From positions 682,001-746,000 of the forward strand of contig NZ_CABPST010000001.1 in NCBI RefSeq assembly GCF_902459805.1: DNA of 64,000 nt, in the 5' to 3' direction. The position numbers and the translations under genes were made by a program. Below are positions 56,791-64,000 of this stretch, piece by piece. Position 1 is the first letter of the stretch, and each line of letters opens with the position of its first letter. A model generated the notes under the pieces. The model did no database searches. It was not told the DNA's origin and was given only the letters and a program-made list of their open reading frames with translations. The stretch comes from Pandoraea bronchicola (GTDB lineage Bacteria > Pseudomonadota > Gammaproteobacteria > Burkholderiales > Burkholderiaceae).

Positions 56791-57861
56791 ATGACGGCAC
56801 CTCACCAGAACTCCGACGCGGCAGGCACGCAAGCCATCGGCCGCTGGCGCATGCCGCCCGAATGGCATCCGCATGCCGCCTGCTGGATGGCGTGGCCGAG
56901 CCACAGCGTCGTGTCGGGCGCACGACGGCACGAAGTCATTCATGAACTGGGGGCGATCGCACATGCGATCGCCCAATTCGAGCCCTTGCGCGTCGCCGTC
57001 GATCCGGCCCATCTGGACGAAGCGCTGCGGTTTTTGCCCGGCAGCGCCACGCTCCACGTCATGCCAGTGGACGATCACTGGATGCGCGACACCGGCCCGA
57101 CCTTCGTCTTCGACGACGCGATGACACTGCACGCCGTGCGCTGGAACTTCAACGGCTGGGGACAAAAGATGCGGCCGATGCCCGACGCCGATCCACGCGT
57201 GGCGGAACGCGTTGCCTGCGCGCTCGGCGCCGGCACATCGCCCGCGTCGCTCGTGGCCGAAGGCGGATCGTTGCATGTGGATGGCGAAGGCACGCTGATC
57301 GTGACGGAGACGTCGATTCTCAACGCAAACCGCAATCCCGGTCTGACGCACCGCGAGGCCGAAGCGGTATTTCGTCACTGGCTGGGCGTGACGCACGTTG
57401 TGTGGCTGCCGGGCTCGTGGCTCGACACGATTACCGACGGTCATGTCGATGGCACCGCCTGCTTCGTACGACCCGGCGTGCTGCTCGCAACGGGCGCAGA
57501 CGGGAACGACGAATGGTCGCGCGAGGCGAGAGAGAATCTCCGTGCGCTACGGCTCGCGCGCGACGCCCGCGGACGGCCGTTCGACATCGGCATCTTGCCG
57601 TCCCCCGACTTCGATGCGCTGCCCGCCAACGTCGCAGACGATCCCGACTTCGCGCCGGTGTATGTGAACTTCTATCTGCCCAACGGGGGCGTCGTGATGG
57701 CGTCGTTTGGCGACGCGGTGGCCGATGCGCGTACGCACGACGTCGTGAAACAAGCGTTCCCCGACCGACGCATCGTGCAGTTGCCGCTTCGCGGGATTGC
57801 CCGGCGCGGCGGTGGCATTCACTGCTGCACGCAACAGCAGCCCGCCGCCGCCCTGCCCTGA
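56791..57861 (+). CDS. aguA: Agmatine deiminase / peptidylarginine deiminase family enzyme
   Basis: AguA hydrolyses agmatine to N-carbamoylputrescine. The 356-residue length fits. The catalytic residues are in DHWMRDTGP (Asp), DGHVDGTACF (His, Asp) and GGGIHC (Cys345); EGGSLHVDGEG is also conserved. The second residue of the tail motif is Cys-Cys-Thr instead of the usual Cys-Ile-Thr. Family members also act on other guanidino compounds, so the symbol is by similarity. It is convergent with the FadR-type gene, 14 bases apart. Confidence 0.85.
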   Translation: MTAPHQNSDAAGTQAIGRWRMPPEWHPHAACWMAWPSHSVVSGARRHEVIHELGAIAHAIAQFEPLRVAVDPAHLDEALRFLPGSATLHVMPVDDHWMRDTGPTFVFDDAMTLHAVRWNFNGWGQKMRPMPDADPRVAERVACALGAGTSPASLVAEGGSLHVDGEGTLIVTETSILNANRNPGLTHREAEAVFRHWLGVTHVVWLPGSWLDTITDGHVDGTACFVRPGVLLATGADGNDEWSREARENLRALRLARDARGRPFDIGILPSPDFDALPANVADDPDFAPVYVNFYLPNGGVVMASFGDAVADARTHDVVKQAFPDRRIVQLPLRGIARRGGGIHCCTQQQPAAALP

Positions 57862-57875
57862 GCCATCAGAGCGTC

Positions 57876-58916
57876 TTAGCTCGACGCCACACGACGTTTG
57901 CGCGGGGCTGCCGCTTTCGCCGCAGCCGTCTCCGTATCTGCCGTCTTTGGCTTCGCTGAGGTCTTGCTGGCCGGCTTCGACGCCACGTTCCCCTCACCCG
58001 CCATCTTGCGTGTCGCACGCTTGCGCGGTGCGACGCCGGCGTCAGGCGGCGCCTTCACCGCCGCAGATTTGCGACGCGGCATCTGAGGCGCACCCGCCCC
58101 AAGTTGCGAGCGCACGCGCTGTTGCATGTCGACGATATCCGAATCGAGAATCAGACGGCCGCGCAGCTTTCCGTTCATCCGCTTGATATAGGTGCGCGCC
58201 TCCTGCATGTGGAAATGCATGAGTTCGCGCACGCGCTGCGCGTCGCCTGCGCGCGCCGCGTCGGTAATCTCGCGGTGGATGTTGACGTTCGCCGTACCGA
58301 ACTTCTCGTGCTCCCGGCGCGGCGTCTCGTTGCCGAACACGATCAACTGGCGAATCATCTCGTTGACGAGTTCGCAAGTGAAACGCAGAAAACTGTTGGG
58401 ATTCGCGGCCGCGAGAATGTCGTGAAAGTCCACATCGGCCTGACGCTGACGCAGCAATTCACGCCGGTCATGCGACGCCGGGCTGCAACACGCCATGTTG
58501 TGTTCCAGCGCTTCGAAATCGGCCTCGGTCAGATGCGGCACGGCCCCCGCCGCCAGCTCCGGCTCGAGCAACTGACGCACCGTATAGATGTCGTCGATGC
58601 TCACTTCCTTGAAAAAGAGATAGTTCTGCATGAGCTGGAACGTGCGCTCGAGCGGCACCTCCACCACCATGCCGCCCCCCGACGGCCCGGTGCTCACCTT
58701 GATGAGCCCCTGCACTTCGAGCGACTTGAGCGCTTCGCGAATGGTGCTTTTCGACACCCCGAACATCTGCTGCAGCTCGACTTCGCGCGGCAGACGATCG
58801 CCGGGCAGCAGATTGCCCTCGGTGATCAGACGCTTGATGGCTTCGGCAACGAGATCGCCGCGTTTTTGCTGTTTGATTTCCAACGGCTCTCGCACCATTT
58901 GCGCATCCAATGCCAT
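57876..58916 (-). CDS. FadR-subfamily GntR regulator with a basic C-terminal tail
   Basis: A 346-residue regulator. The winged helix is at about 20-88 (LVAEAIKRLITEGNLLPGDRLPREVELQQMFGVSKSTIREALKSLEVQGLI) and the FCD ligand domain at about 100-250, with metal-binding His residues in DVDFHDILAAAN, NIHREI and MHFHMQEA. From about 265 an extra Ala/Lys/Pro-rich tail of 80 residues carries basic clusters (PRRKSA, PRKRATRK, PRKRRV) and may bind DNA or be disordered. It is divergent from the ABC transporter operon, which it most likely controls. Confidence 0.9.
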   Translation of the reverse strand: MALDAQMVREPLEIKQQKRGDLVAEAIKRLITEGNLLPGDRLPREVELQQMFGVSKSTIREALKSLEVQGLIKVSTGPSGGGMVVEVPLERTFQLMQNYLFFKEVSIDDIYTVRQLLEPELAAGAVPHLTEADFEALEHNMACCSPASHDRRELLRQRQADVDFHDILAAANPNSFLRFTCELVNEMIRQLIVFGNETPRREHEKFGTANVNIHREITDAARAGDAQRVRELMHFHMQEARTYIKRMNGKLRGRLILDSDIVDMQQRVRSQLGAGAPQMPRRKSAAVKAPPDAGVAPRKRATRKMAGEGNVASKPASKTSAKPKTADTETAAAKAAAPRKRRVASS

Positions 58917-58980
58917 GTAGCGCCTCTAAGGGGTCTGTTCATACGAATTTCGGACTGTGCCACCTCGGAATTTTTTCCGA

Positions 58981-59009
58981 TTGACACTCCAAAGCATTAT
59001 ACCTACGAT
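58981..59009 (+). promoter_or_regulatory. Promoter of the ABC transporter operon
   Basis: A perfect -35 box TTGACA (58981-58986) and a -10 box TACGAT (59004-59009) are separated by 17 bases. Transcription would start near 59016, just before the inverted repeat at 59022-59037. Confidence 0.7.
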
Positions 59010-59021
59010 CAAATCCATCCT

Positions 59022-59037
59022 ATTTATCATTATAAAT
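59022..59037. promoter_or_regulatory. Inverted repeat at the transporter promoter, candidate operator
   Basis: ATTTAT-N4-ATAAAT is a perfect 6-bp inverted repeat just past the expected transcription start. A repressor bound there would block the operon; the divergent FadR-type protein is the natural candidate. FadR-type sites are often palindromic and about this size. Confidence 0.5.
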
Positions 59038-59188
59038 ATGACGGATAGGGATAAGGCCCCGGACGTTGCAAGTCGTTGCTGTCAGGTCTCTGACTCAGTT
59101 CGAATTTCTCAGGTCACTGGCCGGCCAGCGTGTGACGCGCTGCACGTTTGCACCCCATGAACGATTGCTCTCTTTGCTGGAGACCCAA

Positions 59189-60394
59189 TTGAATCGTCGT
59201 GAACTGTTGAAGCTCGCCGCTGCGGCGTCTCTGCCTGGCTCCCTATTCACCGCTCGCGACGTGTTCGCGCAAAGTACCGGGGCCATTCAGTTGGCGTGTC
59301 CGGTGCCGATGTCGGGTCCGTTCGCCGCCAATGGCAAATTCGCCGATCTCGGCATGAAGCTCATCGTCGAGCAGTACGGCAAAGTGCTGGGCCGCCCGCT
59401 CGCCTACACCACCCTCGACACAGAGGGCAAACCCGCCACGGCCATCCGCCGCGTACAGGAGATCGCGCAACAGAAGGGGGCGCGCTTCTTCGCCGGCGGC
59501 ATTCTGTCGTCCGAGGCGCTGGCAATGGGCAAGGAAGCCGAGAAAGCCGGCGGCATCTTCATCACCACGGCCGGCGCCGATGAAATCACGGGCAAGGACT
59601 GCAACAGCGCCACCTTCCGCTGGTCGGTGCCGACCTTCGGCGCCATCGAGCAGACGGTTCGCCCGTTGATCGAATCGATGCCCAAGGCCAAGCGCTGGTA
59701 TACGATCACGCCGCAATACGTGTTCGGCGAAGGCCTGCTCACTGCCGCAAAGAACATCTTCAAGGAGAAGGGCATCGAGCACGTCGGCAATAGCTATCAC
59801 TCGCTCACGGAGAAGGAATTCTCGGGCTATCTCACGAATGCGGCTGCCGCCAAGCCCGACGTGCTCCTGATCCTGAACTTCGGTTCGCAATCGTCCGACA
59901 CGCTGCGTCAGGCGGTGAGCTTCGGCATGAAGAAGAACTGCACGATTCTGATGGCATGGGCCTCGGGGCTGGAGCAGTTCGAGACGCTCGGTGCCGATCT
60001 GTGCGACGGCGTGTACTTCGGCGCGCAATACTGGCACGCCGTGGCCGCACCGCTGAACCTCGATCTCGTCAAGCGCACGCAGGATCGCTTCAAGCAGAAC
60101 CCGAACTACAGCCTCGCGGGCTCGTACATCTGCACGAAGCTCATGCTCGACGGCATGATCAAGGCAGGCAGCGCCGACCCGAAAGCCGTCATCGCCGCAA
60201 TGGAAGGCATGAAATACGACGGTCTCACGGGGCCGGAAGAAATCCGCAAGGGCGACCATCAGGTCCTCAAGAATTACTATCTGCTCAAGGGCAAGGCCAA
60301 GTCGAAGATGAGAAACGCCGACGACTATGCCGACATTGTCAGCGCCGGGAAATCGTTCCTGCCGCTCGACAAGACCGAGTGCAAGATGGCTTGA
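59189..60394 (+). CDS. Branched-chain amino acid/amide ABC transporter substrate-binding protein
   Basis: A periplasmic type-I binding protein of the LivK group, 401 residues from a TTG at 59189 with GGAG seven bases upstream; the longer frame to 59066 has no signal sequence. The N-terminus NRRELLKLAAAASLPG is a Tat-like signal ending near DVFAQ. PVPMSGPFAANGKFADLGMKL and FAGGILSSEALAMGKEAEKAG are typical. The ligand could be a branched-chain amino acid, urea, amide or aromatic acid; gene context does not decide. A stable hairpin separates it from the permease genes. Confidence 0.92.
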   Translation: MNRRELLKLAAAASLPGSLFTARDVFAQSTGAIQLACPVPMSGPFAANGKFADLGMKLIVEQYGKVLGRPLAYTTLDTEGKPATAIRRVQEIAQQKGARFFAGGILSSEALAMGKEAEKAGGIFITTAGADEITGKDCNSATFRWSVPTFGAIEQTVRPLIESMPKAKRWYTITPQYVFGEGLLTAAKNIFKEKGIEHVGNSYHSLTEKEFSGYLTNAAAAKPDVLLILNFGSQSSDTLRQAVSFGMKKNCTILMAWASGLEQFETLGADLCDGVYFGAQYWHAVAAPLNLDLVKRTQDRFKQNPNYSLAGSYICTKLMLDGMIKAGSADPKAVIAAMEGMKYDGLTGPEEIRKGDHQVLKNYYLLKGKAKSKMRNADDYADIVSAGKSFLPLDKTECKMA

Positions 60395-60433
60395 CGACGC
60401 CGCGCGGCACAAGCGCTGTCTGAAGTCTCGCTC

Positions 60434-60457
60434 GCGGGGACGCCTTGCCGTCCCCGC
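60434..60457 (+). promoter_or_regulatory. Stable intercistronic hairpin after the binding protein gene
   Basis: A perfect 9-bp GC-rich stem (60434-60442 with 60449-60457) with a six-base loop and no T-run. Such elements often protect the upstream message, so the binding protein can be made in excess of the permeases. Confidence 0.55.
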
Positions 60458-60534
60458 AGGTGTCGTCTGTGCTGCACGGCGAAAGCCCGGCAGCACACGG
60501 TGCTCCACGTCCACTCAAGCTCTCCGGGACGCGC

Positions 60535-61392
60535 ATGAACGTCTATCTGCTGCAAGTCATCAATGGCGTCGGGATCGGGATGCTGTACTTCCTGCTCGCC
60601 GTCGGGTTATCGATCATCTTCGGTCTGTTGCGCTTCGTGAACTTCGCGCACGGCGCCTTCTATCTGCTGGGCGCCTATTTCTGCTATCAAGCGCTGCAAT
60701 GGGGCCTGTCGTTCTGGCTCGCGCTGATTCTCTGTCCGATCGTCGTCGGCGCGCTCGCGTGGATCGCCGAAAAGGTGCTGCTCTCGCGCATTTACGAGAA
60801 AGCGCACGAATTCCACATCCTCGTCACGGTGGGCCTCGCGCTGGTCGTGCAGGAACTGGTCATCATCGTCTGGGGCCCGCTCGGCGATAACGTCGCCGTA
60901 CCCGAGGTGCTCGACGGTGTCGTGATGTGGGGCAGCTTCATCTATCCGAAGTACCGGCTCTTTCTCATCGGCTTCACCGCCGTCTTCGCCGCCGTTCTCT
61001 GGTGGCTGCTCGAAGGCACACGCCTCGGTAGCGCGGTGCGCGCGGGAAGCGAATCGTCCGAGATGGTGTCGTTGCTCGGCATCAACGTGTTCCGTGTGTT
61101 CAGCCTCGCCTTCGCGCTTGGCGCGGGCACTGCTGCGCTGGCCGGTGTGTTGGCCGCGCCGGTGCGCGGCGTCGAGCCGTTCATGGGCATCGAAGCGCTC
61201 GGCATCGCCTTCGTGGTGGTCGTCATCGGTGGCATGGGCAGTTTCGCCGGGGCGCTCGTGGGCGGTCTCGTGATCGGCATCGTGCAGAGTCTGATGAGCA
61301 CGATCTGGCCGGAAGGCGCACGACTGATGATTTACGTGGCGATGGCAGCCGTGCTGCTGATGCGTCCGCACGGCCTGCTCGGGAGAGGATGA
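60535..61392 (+). CDS. Branched-chain amino acid/amide ABC transporter permease (LivH type)
   Basis: A 285-residue inner-membrane permease with about eight hydrophobic segments. The start ATG at 60535 gives MNVYLLQVINGVGIGMLYF, and FGLLRFVNFAHGAFYLLGAY is the LivH motif; GGMGSFAGALVGGLVIG near the C-terminus is the typical ATPase-contact region. It pairs with the LivM-type gene, which starts inside its stop codon. Confidence 0.93.
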   Translation: MNVYLLQVINGVGIGMLYFLLAVGLSIIFGLLRFVNFAHGAFYLLGAYFCYQALQWGLSFWLALILCPIVVGALAWIAEKVLLSRIYEKAHEFHILVTVGLALVVQELVIIVWGPLGDNVAVPEVLDGVVMWGSFIYPKYRLFLIGFTAVFAAVLWWLLEGTRLGSAVRAGSESSEMVSLLGINVFRVFSLAFALGAGTAALAGVLAAPVRGVEPFMGIEALGIAFVVVVIGGMGSFAGALVGGLVIGIVQSLMSTIWPEGARLMIYVAMAAVLLMRPHGLLGRG

Positions 61393-62381
61393 TGCTGGTA
61401 CGTTACCGTTTTTGGCTGCTCGCTGCCGCCGTCACACTGATCCTGCCGGTCACGCTGTCGTCAGGCACGCTCGCGACCGAGGTGCTCGTCTATGCGCTCG
61501 CCGTGCTCGGCTGCAATCTGCTGCTCGGCTACACCGGCCTGCTGTCGTTCGGTCAGGGTATTTTCTTCGGGCTGGGCAGCTACACGGCGGGCATCATGCT
61601 CACGCGCACCGCATTGCCCATGCCGCTCGCGGTCGTCGCCTCGATCGTGCTGGGCGCGGTCATCGCGGCTGTCGTCGGCAGCTTTGCGATCCGGCAGAAG
61701 GGCACTTACTTCGTGATGCTCACGCTGGCGTGCGCGCAGATGTTCTACTTCCTCGCGTACACCGCAACCGACTGGACCGGCGGCGACAACGGACTGCTCG
61801 ACATCCCGCGCAAGTCGCTGACGCTCGGCGGCAAGACGCTGATTCCGCTCGAGACGCCGTGGCAGTACTACACCTTCGTCGCCGTCGTCTTCCTGATCGT
61901 CTTCGCGGTGTTGTTGCGCGTGGCGGATTCGGTGTTCGGCCGCACGCTGCTCGCCATTCGAGACAACGAGACCCGTGCGGCCGCCATCGGCTATCACGTG
62001 AAGACGTTCAAGCTCGTGGCGTTCGCCATCTCAGGCGCCGTCACGGCGCTCGCGGGCGCGCTGCATGCGCTGATGACGGGCATCGCACCGCTGTCCAACA
62101 TCGAATACCACACGAGTGAAATGATCCTCGTGATGACGGTGATCGGCGGCACGGGCAATTTGTTCGCCTCGGTACTGGGTGCGGCGTTCTACGTGCTCGC
62201 CGCCGACTGGCTCTCCACGCTATGGCCGCGCTGGCTGCTGTTGCTCGGCCTGCTGCTCATCGCCGTGAGTCTGTTCATGCATCGGGGTCTGTGGGGCGTG
62301 GGGGAATCGCTGTGGTACCGCATCACCGGCAAACGCGGCGACGCCAGCGGCAAACTGGATACGCAGGGAGATGCGACATGA
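61389..62381 (+). CDS. Branched-chain amino acid/amide ABC transporter permease (LivM type)
   Basis: A 330-residue permease that forms the channel with the LivH-type protein. The ATG at 61389 overlaps the preceding stop by four bases. NLLLGYTGLLSFGQGIFFGLGSYT is the LivM motif and VIGGTGNLFASVLGAAFYVL the C-terminal permease motif; SVFGRTLLAIRDNETRAAAIG is the coupling region. The tail is basic and hydrophilic. Confidence 0.93.
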   Translation: MMLVRYRFWLLAAAVTLILPVTLSSGTLATEVLVYALAVLGCNLLLGYTGLLSFGQGIFFGLGSYTAGIMLTRTALPMPLAVVASIVLGAVIAAVVGSFAIRQKGTYFVMLTLACAQMFYFLAYTATDWTGGDNGLLDIPRKSLTLGGKTLIPLETPWQYYTFVAVVFLIVFAVLLRVADSVFGRTLLAIRDNETRAAAIGYHVKTFKLVAFAISGAVTALAGALHALMTGIAPLSNIEYHTSEMILVMTVIGGTGNLFASVLGAAFYVLAADWLSTLWPRWLLLLGLLLIAVSLFMHRGLWGVGESLWYRITGKRGDASGKLDTQGDAT

Positions 62382-63154
62382 GCGAAGCGCCTAACGTGCT
62401 TATCGAAGCCAGCGGCGTCGTCAAACGCTACGGCAAGTTCACGGCGCTGCATGGGGTGGATTTGCGTGTGGCCCCGCGCACGGTGCATTCCGTCATCGGT
62501 CCGAACGGTGCAGGCAAGACCACGTTGTTCCACATGCTCACCGGCACGGTGCCGGTGTCGGGCGGGCGCATCGTGTTCGACGGTCACGACGTCACGACCG
62601 AAGCCGATTACCGGCGTGTGCAGCGCGGCATCGCCCGTTCGTTTCAGGTGACGGCGCTGTTCCAGAACCTGCCGGTGCGCGAGAACCTGCGGCTGGCCGC
62701 GCTGGGCGTCACGCCACGCCATGCGCTCTCGTGCTGGCGCAAGGCGGATGGCCCGCGTGCCTGCGCCGCCGTCGTCGACGACGTGCTCACGCGGCTCGCC
62801 CTCACGCGCCACGCCGACACCGCTGCGGGCGCGCTCTCGCACGGGCAGCAGCGGCGCCTGGAGGTCGGCATGGCACTGGCGGCGCGTCCCAAGGCGATCT
62901 TTCTCGACGAGCCGACGTCCGGCATGGGCATCGACGACCTCGACGACATGAAGCAGCTCATCCGTGGCCTGCGCGACGATCACACCGTGGTGCTCATCGA
63001 GCACAACATGAACATCGTGATGGACATCTCCGACACGATCACCGTCATGCAGCAGGGCCGCGTGCTGGTCGAAGGCAAACCCGACGCGATCCGTGCCGAC
63101 GACCGCGTGCGCGCCGCCTATCTCGGCAACATGATTACCGGAGGCCGCGCATGA
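62378..63154 (+). CDS. ABC transporter ATP-binding protein (LivG type)
   Basis: A 258-residue ATPase of the transporter. The ATG at 62378 has AGGGAG upstream and overlaps the permease stop. Walker A is GPNGAGKT, the signature motif is the variant LSHGQ (LSHGQQRRLEVGMAL), Walker B is AIFLDEP, and the switch histidine is in LIEHNM. The C-terminal extension with YLGN is typical of LivG. Confidence 0.94.
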   Translation: MSEAPNVLIEASGVVKRYGKFTALHGVDLRVAPRTVHSVIGPNGAGKTTLFHMLTGTVPVSGGRIVFDGHDVTTEADYRRVQRGIARSFQVTALFQNLPVRENLRLAALGVTPRHALSCWRKADGPRACAAVVDDVLTRLALTRHADTAAGALSHGQQRRLEVGMALAARPKAIFLDEPTSGMGIDDLDDMKQLIRGLRDDHTVVLIEHNMNIVMDISDTITVMQQGRVLVEGKPDAIRADDRVRAAYLGNMITGGRA

Positions 63155-63852
63155 TTCTCGACGTCGCAGGCATTCACAGCTATTACGGCAAGAGCCACAT
63201 TCTGCAAGGCGTGACGCTAAACGTTGGCGACGGCGAACTCGTCACGCTGCTGGGCCGCAACGGCGCGGGCAAGTCGACCACGCTCAAAACCATTGCAGGC
63301 GTGGTGACGCCCAAAGCGGGCAGCATCTCGTTTCTGGGCAAGCCCGTCGCCGGACAACCCGCTCACCGCATCGCGGCGCGCGGCGTGTGTTTCGTGCCCG
63401 AGCATCGCGGCATCTTCAAGCTGCTCACCGTGGAAGAGAACCTCAAACTCGGTGCGCGACGCGATTCGCCGTGGCAGCTCGCCGACATCTACCGCATCTT
63501 TCCGCGTCTGCAGGAGCGCCGCAAGAATGGTGGCGCGCAGCTGTCCGGCGGCGAACAACAGATGCTGGCGATCGGACGCGCGCTGATGAATCATCCACGC
63601 CTGCTCATGCTCGACGAGCCGGTCGAAGGTCTTGCACCGGTGATCGTCGAAGAGATCGTGGCGCAGTTGAAGCTCATCAAGCAGGCGGGCGTGGCCATTC
63701 TGCTCGTGGAACAGAATCTGGAAGTCTGCACGCAGCTTGCCGACCGGCATTACATCGTCGAGCAAGGCGTGATCGTGTATGGCGCGGACAACGCCGCGTT
63801 TCTCGCCGACGAGGTCGTCAAGGACCGTTACCTCGGCGTGGGCGTGGCGTGA
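63151..63852 (+). CDS. ABC transporter ATP-binding protein (LivF type)
   Basis: The second ATPase, 233 residues, overlapping the LivG-type stop by four bases with GGAGG upstream. Walker A is GRNGAGKST (35-43), signature LSGGEQQ (131-137), Walker B LLMLDEP (151-157), and VEQN replaces the usual switch histidine, as in LivF. The system is complete with this gene. Confidence 0.94.
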   Translation: MILDVAGIHSYYGKSHILQGVTLNVGDGELVTLLGRNGAGKSTTLKTIAGVVTPKAGSISFLGKPVAGQPAHRIAARGVCFVPEHRGIFKLLTVEENLKLGARRDSPWQLADIYRIFPRLQERRKNGGAQLSGGEQQMLAIGRALMNHPRLLMLDEPVEGLAPVIVEEIVAQLKLIKQAGVAILLVEQNLEVCTQLADRHYIVEQGVIVYGADNAAFLADEVVKDRYLGVGVA

Positions 63853-63969
63853 GCCGCGCATCCCTCATTCCCCCGGCGCGCGTCGTCAAGCCGCTAGGCG
63901 AGCGCGCCGTTCGCCAATGTATGCGTCGTCCGTGACCCGCGCGGCGCACGCCCTGAAGGACTTGTGAAC

Positions 63970-64000
63970 ATGGAACGTCTCGATCAACCGGCTGCCGCAG
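63970..64000 (+). CDS. 5' end of the next gene in the transporter operon (partial)
   Basis: An ATG at 63970 with AAGGA nine bases upstream opens MERLDQPAAA before the window ends; a GTG at 63964 is an alternative. It follows the LivF-type gene by about 117 bases on the same strand and is probably co-transcribed, so its product may reveal the transported substrate. Ten codons do not identify it. Confidence 0.4.
   Translation, partial: MERLDQPAAA

Overview
The window reads as a high-GC betaproteobacterial chromosome of the order Burkholderiales. Protein sequences and gene order resemble Burkholderiaceae, and a Pandoraea-like genus is my best guess, but the genus is inference only. Most of the window is core chromosome. 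I see no transposase, integrase, phage gene, rRNA or CRISPR array.

Layout. 1-5204: a polyphosphate kinase 2 gene and the gatC-gatA-(lipoprotein)-gatB amidotransferase cluster, all on the minus strand. 5205-5754 is a divergent promoter region. 5755-11940: the elongasome operon mreB-mreC-mreD-mrdA-rodA (plus strand). 12013-13869: minus-strand genes for a Sel1-repeat protein, a DsrE-like periplasmic protein and an unusual PPxY-motif protein. 14091-15939: the queuosine precursor operon queC-queE-queD (minus). 16149-16224: tRNA-Phe. 16331-26209: a long minus-strand block, def - glycosyltransferase - fmt - htpX - rsmB - DUF4390 - ntrY-like kinase - ntrX-like regulator, whose last four genes overlap or abut. 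26340-31170: dprA, a thioredoxin-like gene and topB (plus). 31296-34237: a LysR regulator divergent from hemN. 34329-38991: the cstA-ybdD carbon-starvation transporter pair, divergent from a Cache-domain histidine kinase and its NarL-type regulator. 39025-39692: a FitAB/VapBC-like toxin-antitoxin pair. 39950-44787: GTP-type PEP carboxykinase, a 2-hydroxyacid dehydrogenase, a patatin and a hotdog thioesterase. 44899-47072: a repeat-containing secreted protein, DoxX and a Spy-like protein.

The last third is more accessory. 47199-50281: a PiuC-type hydroxylase and a TonB-dependent siderophore receptor behind a clear Fur-box promoter. 50854-51918: an orphan SsuA-like binding protein with a perfect palindrome upstream. 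52257-56018: a 1253-residue BTAD / cyclase-homology / ATPase / TPR regulator, followed by a small molybdopterin-fold protein and an agmatine deiminase-family enzyme. 57876-63852: a FadR/GntR regulator divergent from a complete branched-chain amino acid/amide-type ABC transporter (binding protein, two permeases, two ATPases). The window ends inside the first codons of the next gene in that operon.

The most unusual items are the PPxY protein at 13381-13869, whose start codon lies 16 bases beyond a strong intrinsic terminator, three perfect inverted repeats in regulatory positions (36916-36935, 50713-50728, 59022-59037), the lipoprotein inside the gat cluster, and the large BTAD regulator.
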